The notes beneath the pieces are model-generated. The model searched no databases. It was not told the origin of the DNA and saw only the letters and a list, made by a program, of their open reading frames with translations. The translations under genes and the position numbers were made by a program. From Kitasatospora setae KM-6054 (lineage in GTDB: Bacteria; Actinomycetota; Actinomycetes; Streptomycetales; Streptomycetaceae), in NCBI RefSeq assembly GCF_000269985.1, contig NC_016109.1, forward strand, positions 1,054,001 to 1,118,000: a DNA stretch of 64,000 nt. The letters are read 5' to 3'. Positions 8,622-17,997 of this stretch are shown here, one piece after another; the first letter of the stretch is position 1, and every line of letters begins with the position of its first letter.

Positions 8622-9010
8622 GCCGCCATCCTGCGAGCGGCACCCCGCCCGGCACATCGGCCTCCGGTCGCCACCGCGCTGCCACCCCGGACCGCCCGGC
8701 GGGCCACCGCGCTGCCACCCCGGTCGCACCCCGGAGCGCCCCGGCGGGCCCGGCGGGCGGCCGCGTTGCGACTCCGGTCGGTACCGGCCCTCCTCCTCCG
8801 GTCGTACCCGCCCCCGCCCCCGTCCCCCGCCGGGATCATGCGCACCGGCCCGGCCCCGGCCTACCGTGGCCGTGCCGGGCGGCCCCGCCCGGCCCCACCT
8901 GCCCCGTCCACCCCGTCCGAACCGTCCGCAGCACCGACCGACGGAAGCACGCCACGCCCCGGGCCGCCGGGGCCGCGGCGGTCCCGTCCCCCGGGCGAGA
9001 GGAACGCGCG
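8622..9010. other. Divergent intergenic region with a 20-bp direct repeat
   Basis: 389 bp between the lipase and the histidine kinase. CCACCGCGCTGCCACCCCGG occurs at 8671-8690 and again at 8704-8723, a 33-bp period. I see no further gene; the promoters of both flanking genes must lie here. Confidence 0.6.
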
Positions 9011-10231
9011 ATGACCCGCACCGCCACCAGCACCACCGAGCCCGCCACCGCCGAGCCCGCCACCGTCCTGCGCCGACTGCCGCCCGCCGTACGGGAGTCG
9101 GTGCCGCCGCTGCTGTTCCTGCCGCCGCTGCTGCTGCACGCCGCGGCCACCCGCCCGGCGGCGGGGCTGCCGCTCGCGGCGGTGCTGACCGTCGCGCTGG
9201 TGCTGCCGCTGGCGTGGCGGTGGCGGGCGCCGCGAGCGGTGTTCGGGGCGGTGGCGGGGGCGGCGCTGGTGCAGTGGCTGGCGGGGGTCCAACTCCCGGC
9301 GGACGCGGCGCTGTTGGTGGCGCTGCACGGGCTGGCGGCGCGGACCGGGCGGCGCGGGACGCTGCTGGCCGGCGCGGTCGCGGAGGCCGGGGCGCTGCTG
9401 GCCTGCCTGCGCTGGGCGGGCCCGGGCGCGTTCCCGGCGACGTTCGTCGCGCTGACCGCGACGGTCGTCGCGGCCGCCGCCCTGGGCACCGGCGTCCGGA
9501 CCGGCCGGGCCCACCTCGCGGTGCTGGCGGAGCGGGCCGCGCACCTGGAGCAGCGGCAGGAGCAGCTGGCCCGGCTGGCCGTCGCCGAGGAGCGGACCCG
9601 GATCGCCCGGGAGGTGCACGACATCGTCACCCACAACCTGTCGGTGATGGTCGCGCTGGCCGACGCCGCCGTGCACGCCCGGGAGCAGGCGCCCGACCGG
9701 GCCGCCACCGCGATGCTCGGCGTCTCCGAGACCGGCCGACAGGCGCTGGCCGACATGCGGCGCTCGCTCGGCCTGCTGCGCGCCGACGCCCCGGACCCGG
9801 ACGGGGAGTTGCAGCCGCTGCCCGGCGTCGCCGAGCTCGCGGAGCTGGCCGAGCGGATGCGGGCCGCCGGGCTGCCAACCCGGGTGGACGTCCGGGGCGA
9901 CGCGGCCCGGCTGCCCGCCACCGCCCAACTGACCGTCTACCGGCTGGTGCAGGAGGCCCTGACCAACACCTTCAAGCACGCCCCGACGGGCACCTGCGCC
10001 GAGGTCCGGATCGACTGCTCGGCCCGGGCCGTCACGGTCGACGTCACCGACGACAACCCGGCCGCGGCCCGGCTCGGCGCCCGGTCCGCCCCGCCCGGCC
10101 ACGGCCTGTCCGGCATGCGCGAACGCGCCGCCGCGTACGGCGGCACGCTGCGGGCCGGACCGCTCCCGGGCGGCGGCTGGGGCGTGCACACCCGGCTCCG
10201 GCTGGACGGCGCGGCGGCGGCGTCCGGATGA
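9011..10231 (+). CDS. Sensor histidine kinase (HisKA_3 family)
   Basis: A 406-residue membrane kinase with an AGAGGA ribosome site. Four or five membrane helices occupy residues about 33-160, then a short coiled coil (LAERAAHLEQRQEQLARLAV). The phosphoacceptor motif is RTRIAREVHDIVTHNLSVM with His about 203, and the ATPase part reads LTVYRLVQEALTNTFKHAPTG, with GHGLSGMRERAAAYGG as the glycine box. The stop overlaps the start of the regulator gene by four bases (ATGA at 10228-10231), so the two proteins are translationally coupled. The input signal is unknown. Confidence 0.94.
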   Translation: MTRTATSTTEPATAEPATVLRRLPPAVRESVPPLLFLPPLLLHAAATRPAAGLPLAAVLTVALVLPLAWRWRAPRAVFGAVAGAALVQWLAGVQLPADAALLVALHGLAARTGRRGTLLAGAVAEAGALLACLRWAGPGAFPATFVALTATVVAAAALGTGVRTGRAHLAVLAERAAHLEQRQEQLARLAVAEERTRIAREVHDIVTHNLSVMVALADAAVHAREQAPDRAATAMLGVSETGRQALADMRRSLGLLRADAPDPDGELQPLPGVAELAELAERMRAAGLPTRVDVRGDAARLPATAQLTVYRLVQEALTNTFKHAPTGTCAEVRIDCSARAVTVDVTDDNPAAARLGARSAPPGHGLSGMRERAAAYGGTLRAGPLPGGGWGVHTRLRLDGAAAASG

Positions 10232-10905
10232 CCCCGATCAGGGTGCTGGTCGCCGACGACGAGGCGCTGCTGCGGCTGGCCTTCGACACCGTCCTCGGCA
10301 CCCAGCCCGACCTGCTGCCGGTCGGCGGGGCGGCGGACGGCACCGAGGCCGTCCGGCTGGCCCGGGAGCTGCGTCCGGACGTGGTCCTGATGGACGTCCG
10401 GATGCCCGGCACCGACGGGATCGAGGCGGCCCGGCGGATCGTCCGGGAGTGCCCCGGCACCAAGGTGCTCATCCTGACCACCTTCGACCTCGACGAGTAC
10501 GCCTTCGCCGGGCTGGCCGCCGGGGCGTCCGGCTTCCTGCTGAAGAACACCCGGCCCGAGCAGCTCCTCGCCGCGATCCGCGACGTCGCCGCCGGCGACG
10601 CCGTCCTCTCCCCCCGGATCACCCGCCGCCTGCTGGAGGACGTCCGCCCGCACCTGCCCGCCGCCCCGGACCACCGCGACCACCGCGACCTCCCCGACCC
10701 GTCGGCGCGGCTCAGCGCCCGCGAGCACGAGGTCCTCGTCCAGGTCGGCCGCGGCCTGTCGAACGCCGAGATCGCCGCCGCCCTGCACCTCGCCGAGGCC
10801 ACCGTGAAGTCCCACCTGGGCCGGATCCTCCCGAAACTCGGCCTCCGCGACCGCGTCCAGGCCGTCGTCCTCGCCCACCGGGCCGGCCTGGTCCCCCCGG
10901 ACTGA
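10228..10905 (+). CDS. LuxR/NarL-family response regulator
   Basis: A 225-residue regulator that begins inside the kinase stop codon. The receiver domain shows VADDEALLR, the phosphorylated Asp in VVLMDVRMPG, the Thr in LILTTFD and the Lys in LLKNTRPEQ. A histidine/aspartate-rich linker (DHRDHRDLPDPS) leads to the helix-turn-helix LSAREHEVLVQVGRGLSNAEIAAALHLAEATVKSHLGRIL. Targets are unknown; autoregulation is common in this family. Confidence 0.94.
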   Translation: MTPIRVLVADDEALLRLAFDTVLGTQPDLLPVGGAADGTEAVRLARELRPDVVLMDVRMPGTDGIEAARRIVRECPGTKVLILTTFDLDEYAFAGLAAGASGFLLKNTRPEQLLAAIRDVAAGDAVLSPRITRRLLEDVRPHLPAAPDHRDHRDLPDPSARLSAREHEVLVQVGRGLSNAEIAAALHLAEATVKSHLGRILPKLGLRDRVQAVVLAHRAGLVPPD

Positions 10906-11046
10906 CCCCGCACCCGCACATTCGTGTGATCAGCACCGCGACGTCGTCCGCACGGTGGCCGTCGCGGCGGGGCCGGTCGGGGCGTCAAACGGGGGACGGG
11001 CGCGGGCCGTCCGGGTGACGCGCAACGGCGCGTCGGTAGGACAGGT

Positions 11047-12165
11047 ATGACAAGGGGATCATCGGCCGGTATGTCGACGCCTTCCGCCTCGCCTTCCACC
11101 GCACCGTCCGCCGCGCCCGTCGGCCCCCGCCCGCCCCGCCCCGACCGCCGGCACCGCCGCAGCCTGGCCGCCCTCACCGTGCTCGCCACCCTCGCCGTCG
11201 GCTGCTCGGCCCTCGGCGGCGCGCCGGAGCAGGACGCCGGCCGCAGCTCCGTCCCGGCCGCCCCGCCCGCCGTCGCCGCCGCCGAAGCCCAGGCCGGTGC
11301 CCAGGCCGCCCCCGCCGTCCAGGCGGCACAAGCGGCGCAGGCCGCACAGGCCGCACAGGCCGCTCTCGCCGCGATGCCCGCCGCCCGCCCGCAGGCCGCC
11401 ACCGGGCAGGAGCTGAACGGCCGGGTCTCCGCCGCCGAGCACGAGGCCGTCGTCCGGCAGGCGCTGGCCGCCGCCCAGCGCTGGGGCCTGGCCGGGCTGC
11501 CGCTGCGCGCGCCCGCCCCGCCCGCCGTCAAGCCCGAGCTGGCCGACGGGCCCGGCGTCAAGCGGGCGGCGGGGCTGCCGCCGGTGGTCTACCGCGTTCC
11601 GACCAGCGACCGGGTGATCTTCCTGACCGTCGACGACGGCGCCGAGAAGGACCCGCGGTTCGCCGCGATGGCCGCCGAGCTGGGCGTCCCGATGACGGCG
11701 TTCCTCTCCGACTACCTGGCCCGCTCCGACTACGGCTACTTCCGCGCCCTGCAGGCGCACGGCGTCGGCATCGACAACCACACCCTCACCCACCCCGACC
11801 TGCGCCGACTGGGCCCGGACGCCCTGCAGCGCGAGATCTGCGGCCAGCAGGACCGCCTCCAGCAGGAGACCGGCGCCCGCCCCCGGCTGTTCCGGCCCCC
11901 GTACGGCGAGTACACCGAGGCCGCGCTGCGCACCGCCGCGTCCTGCGGGGTCACCGCCGTCCCGCTGTGGAACGAGGAAGCCTTCCCGGACCACCTGGAG
12001 TGGCGCTACGCCGACCAGAAGTTCCACCCCGGCGACATCGTCCTCACCCACTTCCGCGCCCCCGCCGCCGACTGGAAGGGCACCATGCCCGACATGCTCC
12101 GCCGGGTGGTCGACGCCGCCACCGCGCAGGGCTTCGCCGTCGCCCGCCTGGAGGACTACCTCTGA
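11047..12165 (+). CDS. Lipoprotein polysaccharide deacetylase (NodB fold)
   Basis: A 372-residue exported enzyme. A basic N-terminus and hydrophobic stretch end in the lipobox-like LAVGC near residue 56, so it should be lipid-anchored outside the membrane. An Ala/Gln repeat (AAQ units) spans about residues 80-115. The NodB domain shows FLTVDDGAEKD (metal Asp), NHTLTHPDLRRL (the HxxxH metal ligands), RPPYGEY and a final LTHFRAP. Such enzymes remove N-acetyl groups from chitin-like sugars or peptidoglycan. ATG 11047 has an AGGA ribosome site; ATG 11071 is an alternative. Confidence 0.88.
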   Translation: MTRGSSAGMSTPSASPSTAPSAAPVGPRPPRPDRRHRRSLAALTVLATLAVGCSALGGAPEQDAGRSSVPAAPPAVAAAEAQAGAQAAPAVQAAQAAQAAQAAQAALAAMPAARPQAATGQELNGRVSAAEHEAVVRQALAAAQRWGLAGLPLRAPAPPAVKPELADGPGVKRAAGLPPVVYRVPTSDRVIFLTVDDGAEKDPRFAAMAAELGVPMTAFLSDYLARSDYGYFRALQAHGVGIDNHTLTHPDLRRLGPDALQREICGQQDRLQQETGARPRLFRPPYGEYTEAALRTAASCGVTAVPLWNEEAFPDHLEWRYADQKFHPGDIVLTHFRAPAADWKGTMPDMLRRVVDAATAQGFAVARLEDYL

Positions 12166-12318
12166 GGGCCCGGGGCCCGGCGGTCACCGGCGTCCGGCTG
12201 CGGCTCGCTCTGCCCCCGCCCGGCCCCCGCCCGGGCCGAATGCCCGAGCGGCGGGCCGCTCCGGGCGTTACGATGCCGCCCGACCGCCGTCGAAGGCGTT
12301 CGAACCTAGGGGGGTTCC

Positions 12319-12876
12319 GTGCGTGCCGTGCGTGCCGAGGGTGTCGTGAGTTCCGGAAGACGCGAGCCGCACCTGGTGCGCGCCGCCGACCTGCTGCGCA
12401 CCTCGGCGGTGATGATGCTGCTGCTGTCGCTGCCCACCCTGCTGCCGGTGTTCCTGTGGCGGCACGAGCCGTACGGGCCGGGGGCGCTCGCGGTGGTGTC
12501 CGGCGCGATGTTCGGCGCCGCCTTCGCGGGCACCGTGTGGTGGTGGCTCCGCTACTTCGCCAAGCGACTGACCCGGCCGTTGGACGGCCTCCCCCCGGGG
12601 CTCGAACTCGCGCCCGAGCAGGAGGAGTTCAGGGCGACGGTCCGCCGACTGGCCCTCGCGATGCTGCCGGCGCTGGTGATCCTGACCGTGGCCGACGTGG
12701 TGAAGCAGTTCCCCGGCGGCGCCCTGCCGGCCGGCGCCGCCGCCGGGCTGCTGGTGGTCTCCCGCCGGGTGGCGGCGGCCGAGCGCAAGCGCGGCGGCCG
12801 GCTCGCCTACCTGCTGATCCCGGGCCCGCTGCACACCGGCACCCGGCTGTGGCTGGCCCGCACCCCGGCGCCGTGA
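12319..12876 (+). CDS. Hypothetical membrane protein, 185 aa
   Basis: Start GTG at 12319, close after TAGGGGGG. The sequence has about four hydrophobic helices (around residues 30-48, 57-75, 112-128 and 137-148) linked by basic loops such as RYFAKRLTRPLDG. No enzyme motif is visible. It is followed 18 bp later by a soluble hypothetical gene on the same strand, suggesting an operon. Function unknown. Confidence 0.7.
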   Translation: MRAVRAEGVVSSGRREPHLVRAADLLRTSAVMMLLLSLPTLLPVFLWRHEPYGPGALAVVSGAMFGAAFAGTVWWWLRYFAKRLTRPLDGLPPGLELAPEQEEFRATVRRLALAMLPALVILTVADVVKQFPGGALPAGAAAGLLVVSRRVAAAERKRGGRLAYLLIPGPLHTGTRLWLARTPAP

Positions 12877-12894
12877 CCCCCCGTCGTCGGAGCC

Positions 12895-13671
12895 GTGCCG
12901 GTGAGGCCGCTGCTGCTGCCGCAGGCTCGGCGCACCCCCGTCCCGGCCGCCGCGCCGGACTTCGCGACGCCGCTCGGCCCGCTCGCGTTCACCGCCGCCC
13001 CGGACGGCACCGCGCTGCCCGCCCGGCCCGACCGGCTGTGGCGGCTGCCGTCCGGGGCGCTGCTCGCCCGCTGGTCCGGACCGGACACCGAGCTCGAACT
13101 GCTGGTCACCGCGTACCGGCCCGAACCGCTCGACCCCGCCCGCACCGCCACGGGCGCCTGCGGGGCGCTCTGGTGCCTGCGCGCCCGCCGCGAGGTGCGC
13201 CCGGCGTTCACCGCCGCGCTCACCGACCCGCCGCCCGGCACCGGCTCCGGCTACGACGGCGGCCAGCACGTCGCCGCCCTGGAGGTCGACGGCGGCGGCC
13301 ACCGGCTCACCCTGCACGGCCCGGACGCCGAGGCGATCGGCCTGCTCGCGGCCACCGACCCGGACGTGCCGACCCGCTGGGCCGGGCTCGCCCCCGTCGG
13401 CTGGGGCGAGCACTACCCGCCCGGACGGCCCGCGCTGCACTGGACGCTGCCCGCGCTGCCGCCCGGCGAGCACGTGCTGCTGTCCGCCTCCGCCGCCTGG
13501 CTGCCCGCCGACCCCGCAGCCGAGGAGGACGAGGACGACCAGGCCGCCCGGTGGGGCGCGCTCACCCACCCGGACGCGATCCTGGCCGCCGCCGCCCCCG
13601 GCACCCCCGAACCCCCGGGCGCGCTGCGCCGCAACCGCACCCGCCGGGCGAGCCGGATCGGCCCGGCCTGA
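12895..13671 (+). CDS. Hypothetical protein, 258 aa
   Basis: Start GTG at 12895 with GGAG five bases upstream, 18 bp after the membrane-protein gene. The product is soluble, with an acidic patch AAEEDEDDQAARWG and a basic C-terminus RRNRTRRASRIG. It has no motif I recognise and no signal peptide. The opposite frame 12268-13569 is a shadow. Confidence 0.6.
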   Translation: MPVRPLLLPQARRTPVPAAAPDFATPLGPLAFTAAPDGTALPARPDRLWRLPSGALLARWSGPDTELELLVTAYRPEPLDPARTATGACGALWCLRARREVRPAFTAALTDPPPGTGSGYDGGQHVAALEVDGGGHRLTLHGPDAEAIGLLAATDPDVPTRWAGLAPVGWGEHYPPGRPALHWTLPALPPGEHVLLSASAAWLPADPAAEEDEDDQAARWGALTHPDAILAAAAPGTPEPPGALRRNRTRRASRIGPA

Positions 13672-13916
13672 GCCCCGTCGCCGGAACCGGTCGGACCGGG
13701 GGCCGTGGCCCGGCGAGGCAGGCAGGCAACCGCGGGGGCGGCAGGTTCGGTCGGCTTGCCGGACGTCCTGGGGCCTGCGGGCGTCCCCGGCCCGTACCCC
13801 TCGGGGCCCGGACGCGGCGCCCGCGCGTCGCCGTGGCCGGTCATCCGGACAACGGCCCCGGGCGGCGTTCCCAGCCGCTACCTTCGGGGCAGGGGACGGA
13901 CGAAGTGGGGTGGGAC

Positions 13917-15542
13917 GTGGACGCGTTACGGCCGGGCGACCCGCGGAGGGTCGGTGAGTACCGGCTGCTGCGGCGGCTGGGTGCGGGCGGCATGGGCGAG
14001 GTCTACCTCGGCCGCAGCCCGGGCGGGCGGACGGTGGCGGTCAAACTGGTCCGCGGCGAGTACGCCGCCGACCGGGAGTTCCGCGACCGCTTCCGCCAGG
14101 AGGTGGCGGCGGCCCGCCGGGTCGGCGGGCAGTGGACGGCGCCGGTGCTGGACGCCGACACCGAGGGCGCGCACCCGTGGGTCGCCACCGGGTACGTCGC
14201 CGGGCCGCCGCTGAGCGGCGCGGTCCGCGAGTTCGGCCCGCTGCCGCCGGCCGTCGTCCGGGCGCTCGGCGCGGGGCTGGCCGAGACGCTGGCGCACGTG
14301 CACGGCATGGGCCTGGTCCACCGGGACATCAAGCCGTCCAACATCCTGCTGGCCCTGGACGGGCCGCGCCTGATCGACTTCGGCATCGCCCGCGCGCTGG
14401 ACGCGACCACCGCCCTCACCCGCTCGGGACACGTGGTCGGCTCGCCGGGCTTCATGTCCCCCGAGCAGGCCGGCGGCCGCCCCGCCGGACCGCCCGGCGA
14501 CGTCTTCTCGCTCGGCGCGGCGCTCGCCTTCGCCGCGACCGGGACCGCCCCGTTCGGGGAGGGCGTGACCGCGGCCGTGCTGCTCTACCGCGTCCTGTAC
14601 GAGGCGCCCGATCTCGGCGGGCTGGACGGCGCGCTGCGCGCGGTGGTCCTGGACTGCCTGGCCAAGGAGCCGGAGGACCGGCCCGACCCCGCCGAACTGC
14701 GCCGCCGCCTGACCGCCGCCGGCCCGGAGACCGTCCGGCTCGGCCGGCACGGCTGGCTGCCCGCCGCCGTCTCCGAGTCGGTCGGCCGACTCGCCGTCGA
14801 ACTCCTCGCCCTGGACGCCGAACCCGCCGAACCCGCCGAGCCCGCCGAACCCGGCGAGCCCGCCAGCGCCGTCGAGCCCGTCGACGCGGCCCCGACGCAC
14901 CCGCCGACCGCCACCGACGGCCCGACGCCCGCCGAACGGCCGTCGGGCGAGCAGCCGGTGGTGCTCGGCAGGCCGACCGCACCGCACCGCCGGACCGGCC
15001 GCCGGGCCCTGCCGATCGTCCTCGGCGCGGCCGTCGCGGTGGCCGTGACCGCCGGCGGGGTCGCGCTCTGGCTCAGCCGTGACACCGCCGCCCCCGCGCA
15101 CAGCTCCGGGCCCGCCCCCGCCGCCTCGGCTCCCTCCCCGAGCCCGTCCCCCAGCCCGTCCCCGAGCCCCTCGCCGTCGCCGTCGCCGTCGCCGACCAGT
15201 CTGGTGCCGGCCGCCTTCCTGGGCGTCTGGCAGGGCGGCGTCCACCACATCGACAAGGACGCCCTGGGCACGTACCGGATCCAGTTCTCCCCCGGCAACC
15301 CAGGCGCCAACGTCGGCCGCGCCTCGACCACCTGGGAGAGCGTCGGCGTCCCCTGCGGCGCGGTGGACGAGCTCGCCTCGGTCAGCGGCAACACGGTCAC
15401 CGTCCTGGAGACCGCCACGTCGCCCAGCGGGAGCTGCGCCGGCGACGTGGCCCTGAAGATCGTCTTCACCCTCACCGACGACGGCCACCTGATCGCCCAG
15501 CAGGACGGGTTCGACGACGTCCGCCTCTCCCGCCAGCAGTGA
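13917..15542 (+). CDS. Transmembrane Ser/Thr protein kinase
   Basis: A 541-residue PknB-type kinase. The catalytic domain (about residues 12-270) shows the glycine loop LGAGGMGEVYLG, the ATP Lys in VAVKLV, the catalytic loop VHRDIKPSN, DFG in LIDFGIA and GSPGFMSPEQ. A Glu-Pro-Ala repeat linker follows, then one membrane helix (ALPIVLGAAVAVAVTAGGVALW), a long Ser-Pro repeat and a ~115-residue outer domain beginning LVPAAFLGVWQGG with two cysteines. There are no PASTA domains, so the ligand is not peptidoglycan by that route. Start GTG 13917 (VDALRPGDPR) matches the family; GTG 13905 is possible. Its end converges on the channel gene with only 20 bp between them. Confidence 0.92.
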   Translation: MDALRPGDPRRVGEYRLLRRLGAGGMGEVYLGRSPGGRTVAVKLVRGEYAADREFRDRFRQEVAAARRVGGQWTAPVLDADTEGAHPWVATGYVAGPPLSGAVREFGPLPPAVVRALGAGLAETLAHVHGMGLVHRDIKPSNILLALDGPRLIDFGIARALDATTALTRSGHVVGSPGFMSPEQAGGRPAGPPGDVFSLGAALAFAATGTAPFGEGVTAAVLLYRVLYEAPDLGGLDGALRAVVLDCLAKEPEDRPDPAELRRRLTAAGPETVRLGRHGWLPAAVSESVGRLAVELLALDAEPAEPAEPAEPGEPASAVEPVDAAPTHPPTATDGPTPAERPSGEQPVVLGRPTAPHRRTGRRALPIVLGAAVAVAVTAGGVALWLSRDTAAPAHSSGPAPAASAPSPSPSPSPSPSPSPSPSPSPTSLVPAAFLGVWQGGVHHIDKDALGTYRIQFSPGNPGANVGRASTTWESVGVPCGAVDELASVSGNTVTVLETATSPSGSCAGDVALKIVFTLTDDGHLIAQQDGFDDVRLSRQQ

Positions 15543-15562
15543 CCGCCCCGGTCGGATCGGCC

Positions 15563-16678
15563 TCAGTCGTCGGCCTCCACCCGCGCCGGCCGCTGCCGCT
15601 GCTCCGGCCACCGCTCCCGCTCCGGCCCGCCCGGTTGGCCTGACACACCCGACGCGCCCGGCTCGCCCGGGGCGGCCGAGACCGGGAGCCGGGGCAGCGC
15701 GTACGGGTGCTGCTCGCGCAGGAACGCCACCAGGTGCTCGCGCAGCTCGCAGCGCAGTTCGAAGGCGTCGGCGCCGTTGGCGGCGGTGGCCAGGGCGCGC
15801 ACCACCAGGGTGGTGGGGGTGGTGTCGACGACCTGGAGGGCGCTGCCCTCGCCGTCCCAGCGCGGGTTCTTCGCCAGGTAGGCGTCGAACTCGGCGCGCA
15901 GCAGGTCGACGGGCGTGCGGTGGTCGAGGTGCAGCAGGGCGGTGCCGGTGATCCGGTCGGAGCGGCGCGACCAGTTCTCGAACGGGCGGCCGGCGAAGTA
16001 CGACATCGGCATGACGATCCGGCGCTGGTCCCAGGTGGCGATCACCACGGCGGTCAGGGTGATCTCCTCGACGGTGCCCCACTCGCCGCCGACCACCACC
16101 ACGTCGCCGATCCGGGCCAGGTCGCCGAAGGCCATCTGGATGCCCGCGAACAGGTTCGACAGCGCGCTCTGCGCGGCGATGCCCGCCACCACGCCGACCA
16201 GTCCCGCCGAGGCCAGCAGGCTGGTGCCGACCACCCGCACCGCCGGGAAGGTCATCAGCATCGCGGCCAGCGCCAGCACCGCGATCGCCGCCTGCAGGAT
16301 CCGCCCCAGCAGGCCCGCCTGGGTGCGGGCCCGCCCGGCCCAGGCCGCGTCCCGGCGCCGCACCGCGAGCCGCACCGCCCCGTCCAGCACCAGCCCGGCG
16401 GCCCGGGCGGCCAGCCAGCCGCACGCCCCGATGGTGACCAGCACGAGCAGGTGCCCGACCCCGCCGGGCGCCCGCACCCACGGGCCGGCGGCCAGCAGCA
16501 GCCCGCAGGCGGCCACCGCGAGGATCGGCTTCCGGCACCCGCGCAGCACCTGCGGCACCGTCCCGGCCCGGGCCGGCAGCCGCCGCGCCACCGGCTCCAC
16601 CAGCCGGTCCACCCCGTACAGCACCAGCCCCACCGCCGCACCGGCCGCCACCAGCCGCACCGCGCTCCACCACCACAC
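15563..16678 (-). CDS. MscS-family mechanosensitive ion channel
   Basis: A 371-residue protein. Start GTG at 16678, seven bases after AGGAGG. Four to five membrane helices precede the pore-lining helix LLASAGLVGVVAGIAAQSALSNLFAGIQMAF, followed by the MscS beta domain (FGDLARIGDVVVVGGEWGTVEEITLTAVVIATWDQRRIVMPMSYF) and a soluble C-terminal domain. Such channels open under membrane tension to release solutes during osmotic down-shock. The tail is a disordered Gly/Pro/Arg-rich stretch. Confidence 0.92.
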   Translation of the reverse strand: MWWWSAVRLVAAGAAVGLVLYGVDRLVEPVARRLPARAGTVPQVLRGCRKPILAVAACGLLLAAGPWVRAPGGVGHLLVLVTIGACGWLAARAAGLVLDGAVRLAVRRRDAAWAGRARTQAGLLGRILQAAIAVLALAAMLMTFPAVRVVGTSLLASAGLVGVVAGIAAQSALSNLFAGIQMAFGDLARIGDVVVVGGEWGTVEEITLTAVVIATWDQRRIVMPMSYFAGRPFENWSRRSDRITGTALLHLDHRTPVDLLRAEFDAYLAKNPRWDGEGSALQVVDTTPTTLVVRALATAANGADAFELRCELREHLVAFLREQHPYALPRLPVSAAPGEPGASGVSGQPGGPERERWPEQRQRPARVEADD

Positions 16679-16817
16679 CGGCCCGGCCTCCTGACGCCCT
16701 CGACTCCGGATCCCCCGCCGCCTTTCCGCCCCGGGCGGGTTCACACCCGCCACCGGGGCATACGCGCAGTCGCCACCGGACCGCCGGACCGGACCGCCGA
16801 GGAAGGAGCCACCCGCC

Positions 16818-16907
16818 GTGCACCCCGTCGAACCAGCCCCGCGCGCCACCGACCATGCCGCCACCCCCGCCCCCATCCCCGTCACCATCCCGGAGCAGCG
16901 CCCATGA
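16818..16907 (+). CDS. Upstream mini-ORF (29 codons) coupled to the YihY gene
   Basis: A GTG-started mini-ORF with its own GGAAGGAG ribosome site ends in TGA inside the ATG of the next gene (ATGA at 16904-16907). Its first 42 bases match the first 42 bases of the downstream gene at 34 positions, and VHPVEPAPRATD resembles MNPVERALRATD. It therefore looks like a copied gene start that has become a leader ORF. Whether it is translated is not known. Confidence 0.45.
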   Translation: MHPVEPAPRATDHAATPAPIPVTIPEQRP

Positions 16908-17929
16908 ACCCCGTCGAGCGCGCCCTGCGCGCCACCGACCGCGCCCAGCAGCGCCACCGGGGGCCGGCCTTCGTGGTCGGGGTGGTGAAGAAGTACGGCG
17001 ACGACCGGGGCGGGCTGCTGGCCGCGCTGATCACCTACTACGGCTTCGTGTCGCTGGTGCCGCTGCTGCTCCTGCTCTCCACCGCGCTGGGCTTCGTCCT
17101 GCACGGGCACCCGGAGGCGCAGCGCGCGGTGCTCGACTCGGCGCTCGCCGATTTCCCGATCATCGGGGACCAGTTGCGCGGGAACGTGCACTCGGTGCGG
17201 GGCAGTGGTCTGGCGCTGGTGGTCGGGGTGGCGGGGCTGCTCTACGGCGCGCTCGGGATCGCGCAGGTGCTGCAGCACGCGATGGCGGAGGTGTGGAACG
17301 TGCCCGGGGTCCGGCGGCCGGGCTACTGGTCGCGGCTGGGGCGCAGTCTGGCGCTGTTCGGGGTGCTGGGCGGCGGGCTGCTGCTGAGCACCGCCGCGGC
17401 GGCGCTGGTGGGTGCGGCGCTGGGCGGTCCGGCGGCGCGGGTGGGCGGGCTGCTGCTGTCGGCGGTGCTCAACTCGCTGCTGTTCCTGGCCTGTCTGCGG
17501 ATCCTCACGCCGAAGGAGGTGGCGGCCCGCGCGCTGCTGCCCGGGAGTCTGCTCGCGGGGCCGCTGTTCACCGTGCTGCAGGCGTTCGGCGCGGTCCTGG
17601 TGGCGCACCAGTTGCGGCACGCCACCGCCGTCTACGGGTTCTTCGCGACGGTGATCGGCCTGCTGTCCTGGCTCTACCTGGCCGCCCAGGTCACCGTGTA
17701 CGCCGCCGAGTCCAACACCGTCCTGGCCCGCCGGCTGTGGCCGCGCTCCCTGCTGCAACCGCCGCTGACCGGCCCGGACGAGCGGGTGCTGGCCGACATC
17801 GCCCGCCAGGAGGAGCGCCGCCCGGAGCAGCGCGTCGACGTCGGCTTCGAGGACCCGCCGCCGGACGGGGAGCGGCCGGACGACGGGGAGCGGCCGCCGG
17901 ACGGGAAGCGGGCGGACGACGGCTCCTGA
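16904..17929 (+). CDS. YihY/BrkB family inner-membrane protein
   Basis: A 341-residue protein with the YihY/virulence factor BrkB fold: N-terminal amphipathic part (GPAFVVGVVKKYGDDRGGLLAALITYYGFVSLVPLLLLL) followed by about six membrane segments, ending with IGLLSWLYLAAQVTVYAAESNTVLA, the conserved family signature. The C-terminal ~60 residues are a charged tail with repeated DGERP units. Function in this family is unclear. The start sits inside the stop codon of the mini-ORF described at 16818. Confidence 0.88.
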   Translation: MNPVERALRATDRAQQRHRGPAFVVGVVKKYGDDRGGLLAALITYYGFVSLVPLLLLLSTALGFVLHGHPEAQRAVLDSALADFPIIGDQLRGNVHSVRGSGLALVVGVAGLLYGALGIAQVLQHAMAEVWNVPGVRRPGYWSRLGRSLALFGVLGGGLLLSTAAAALVGAALGGPAARVGGLLLSAVLNSLLFLACLRILTPKEVAARALLPGSLLAGPLFTVLQAFGAVLVAHQLRHATAVYGFFATVIGLLSWLYLAAQVTVYAAESNTVLARRLWPRSLLQPPLTGPDERVLADIARQEERRPEQRVDVGFEDPPPDGERPDDGERPPDGKRADDGS

Positions 17930-17963
17930 CCGGGGCGCCGGCGTCCGGGGCGTCCGGCCCGGG

Positions 17964-17997
17964 GTCAGCCCTGGGCCGGGGTCAGCCCTGGGCCGGG
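17964..17997. repeat. 17-bp tandem duplication at a gene end
   Basis: GTCAGCCCTGGGCCGGG occurs twice in a row. The right-hand copy carries the stop codon and last codons of the minus-strand hydrolase gene, and the left-hand copy lies just beyond it, between two convergent genes. Confidence 0.8.
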
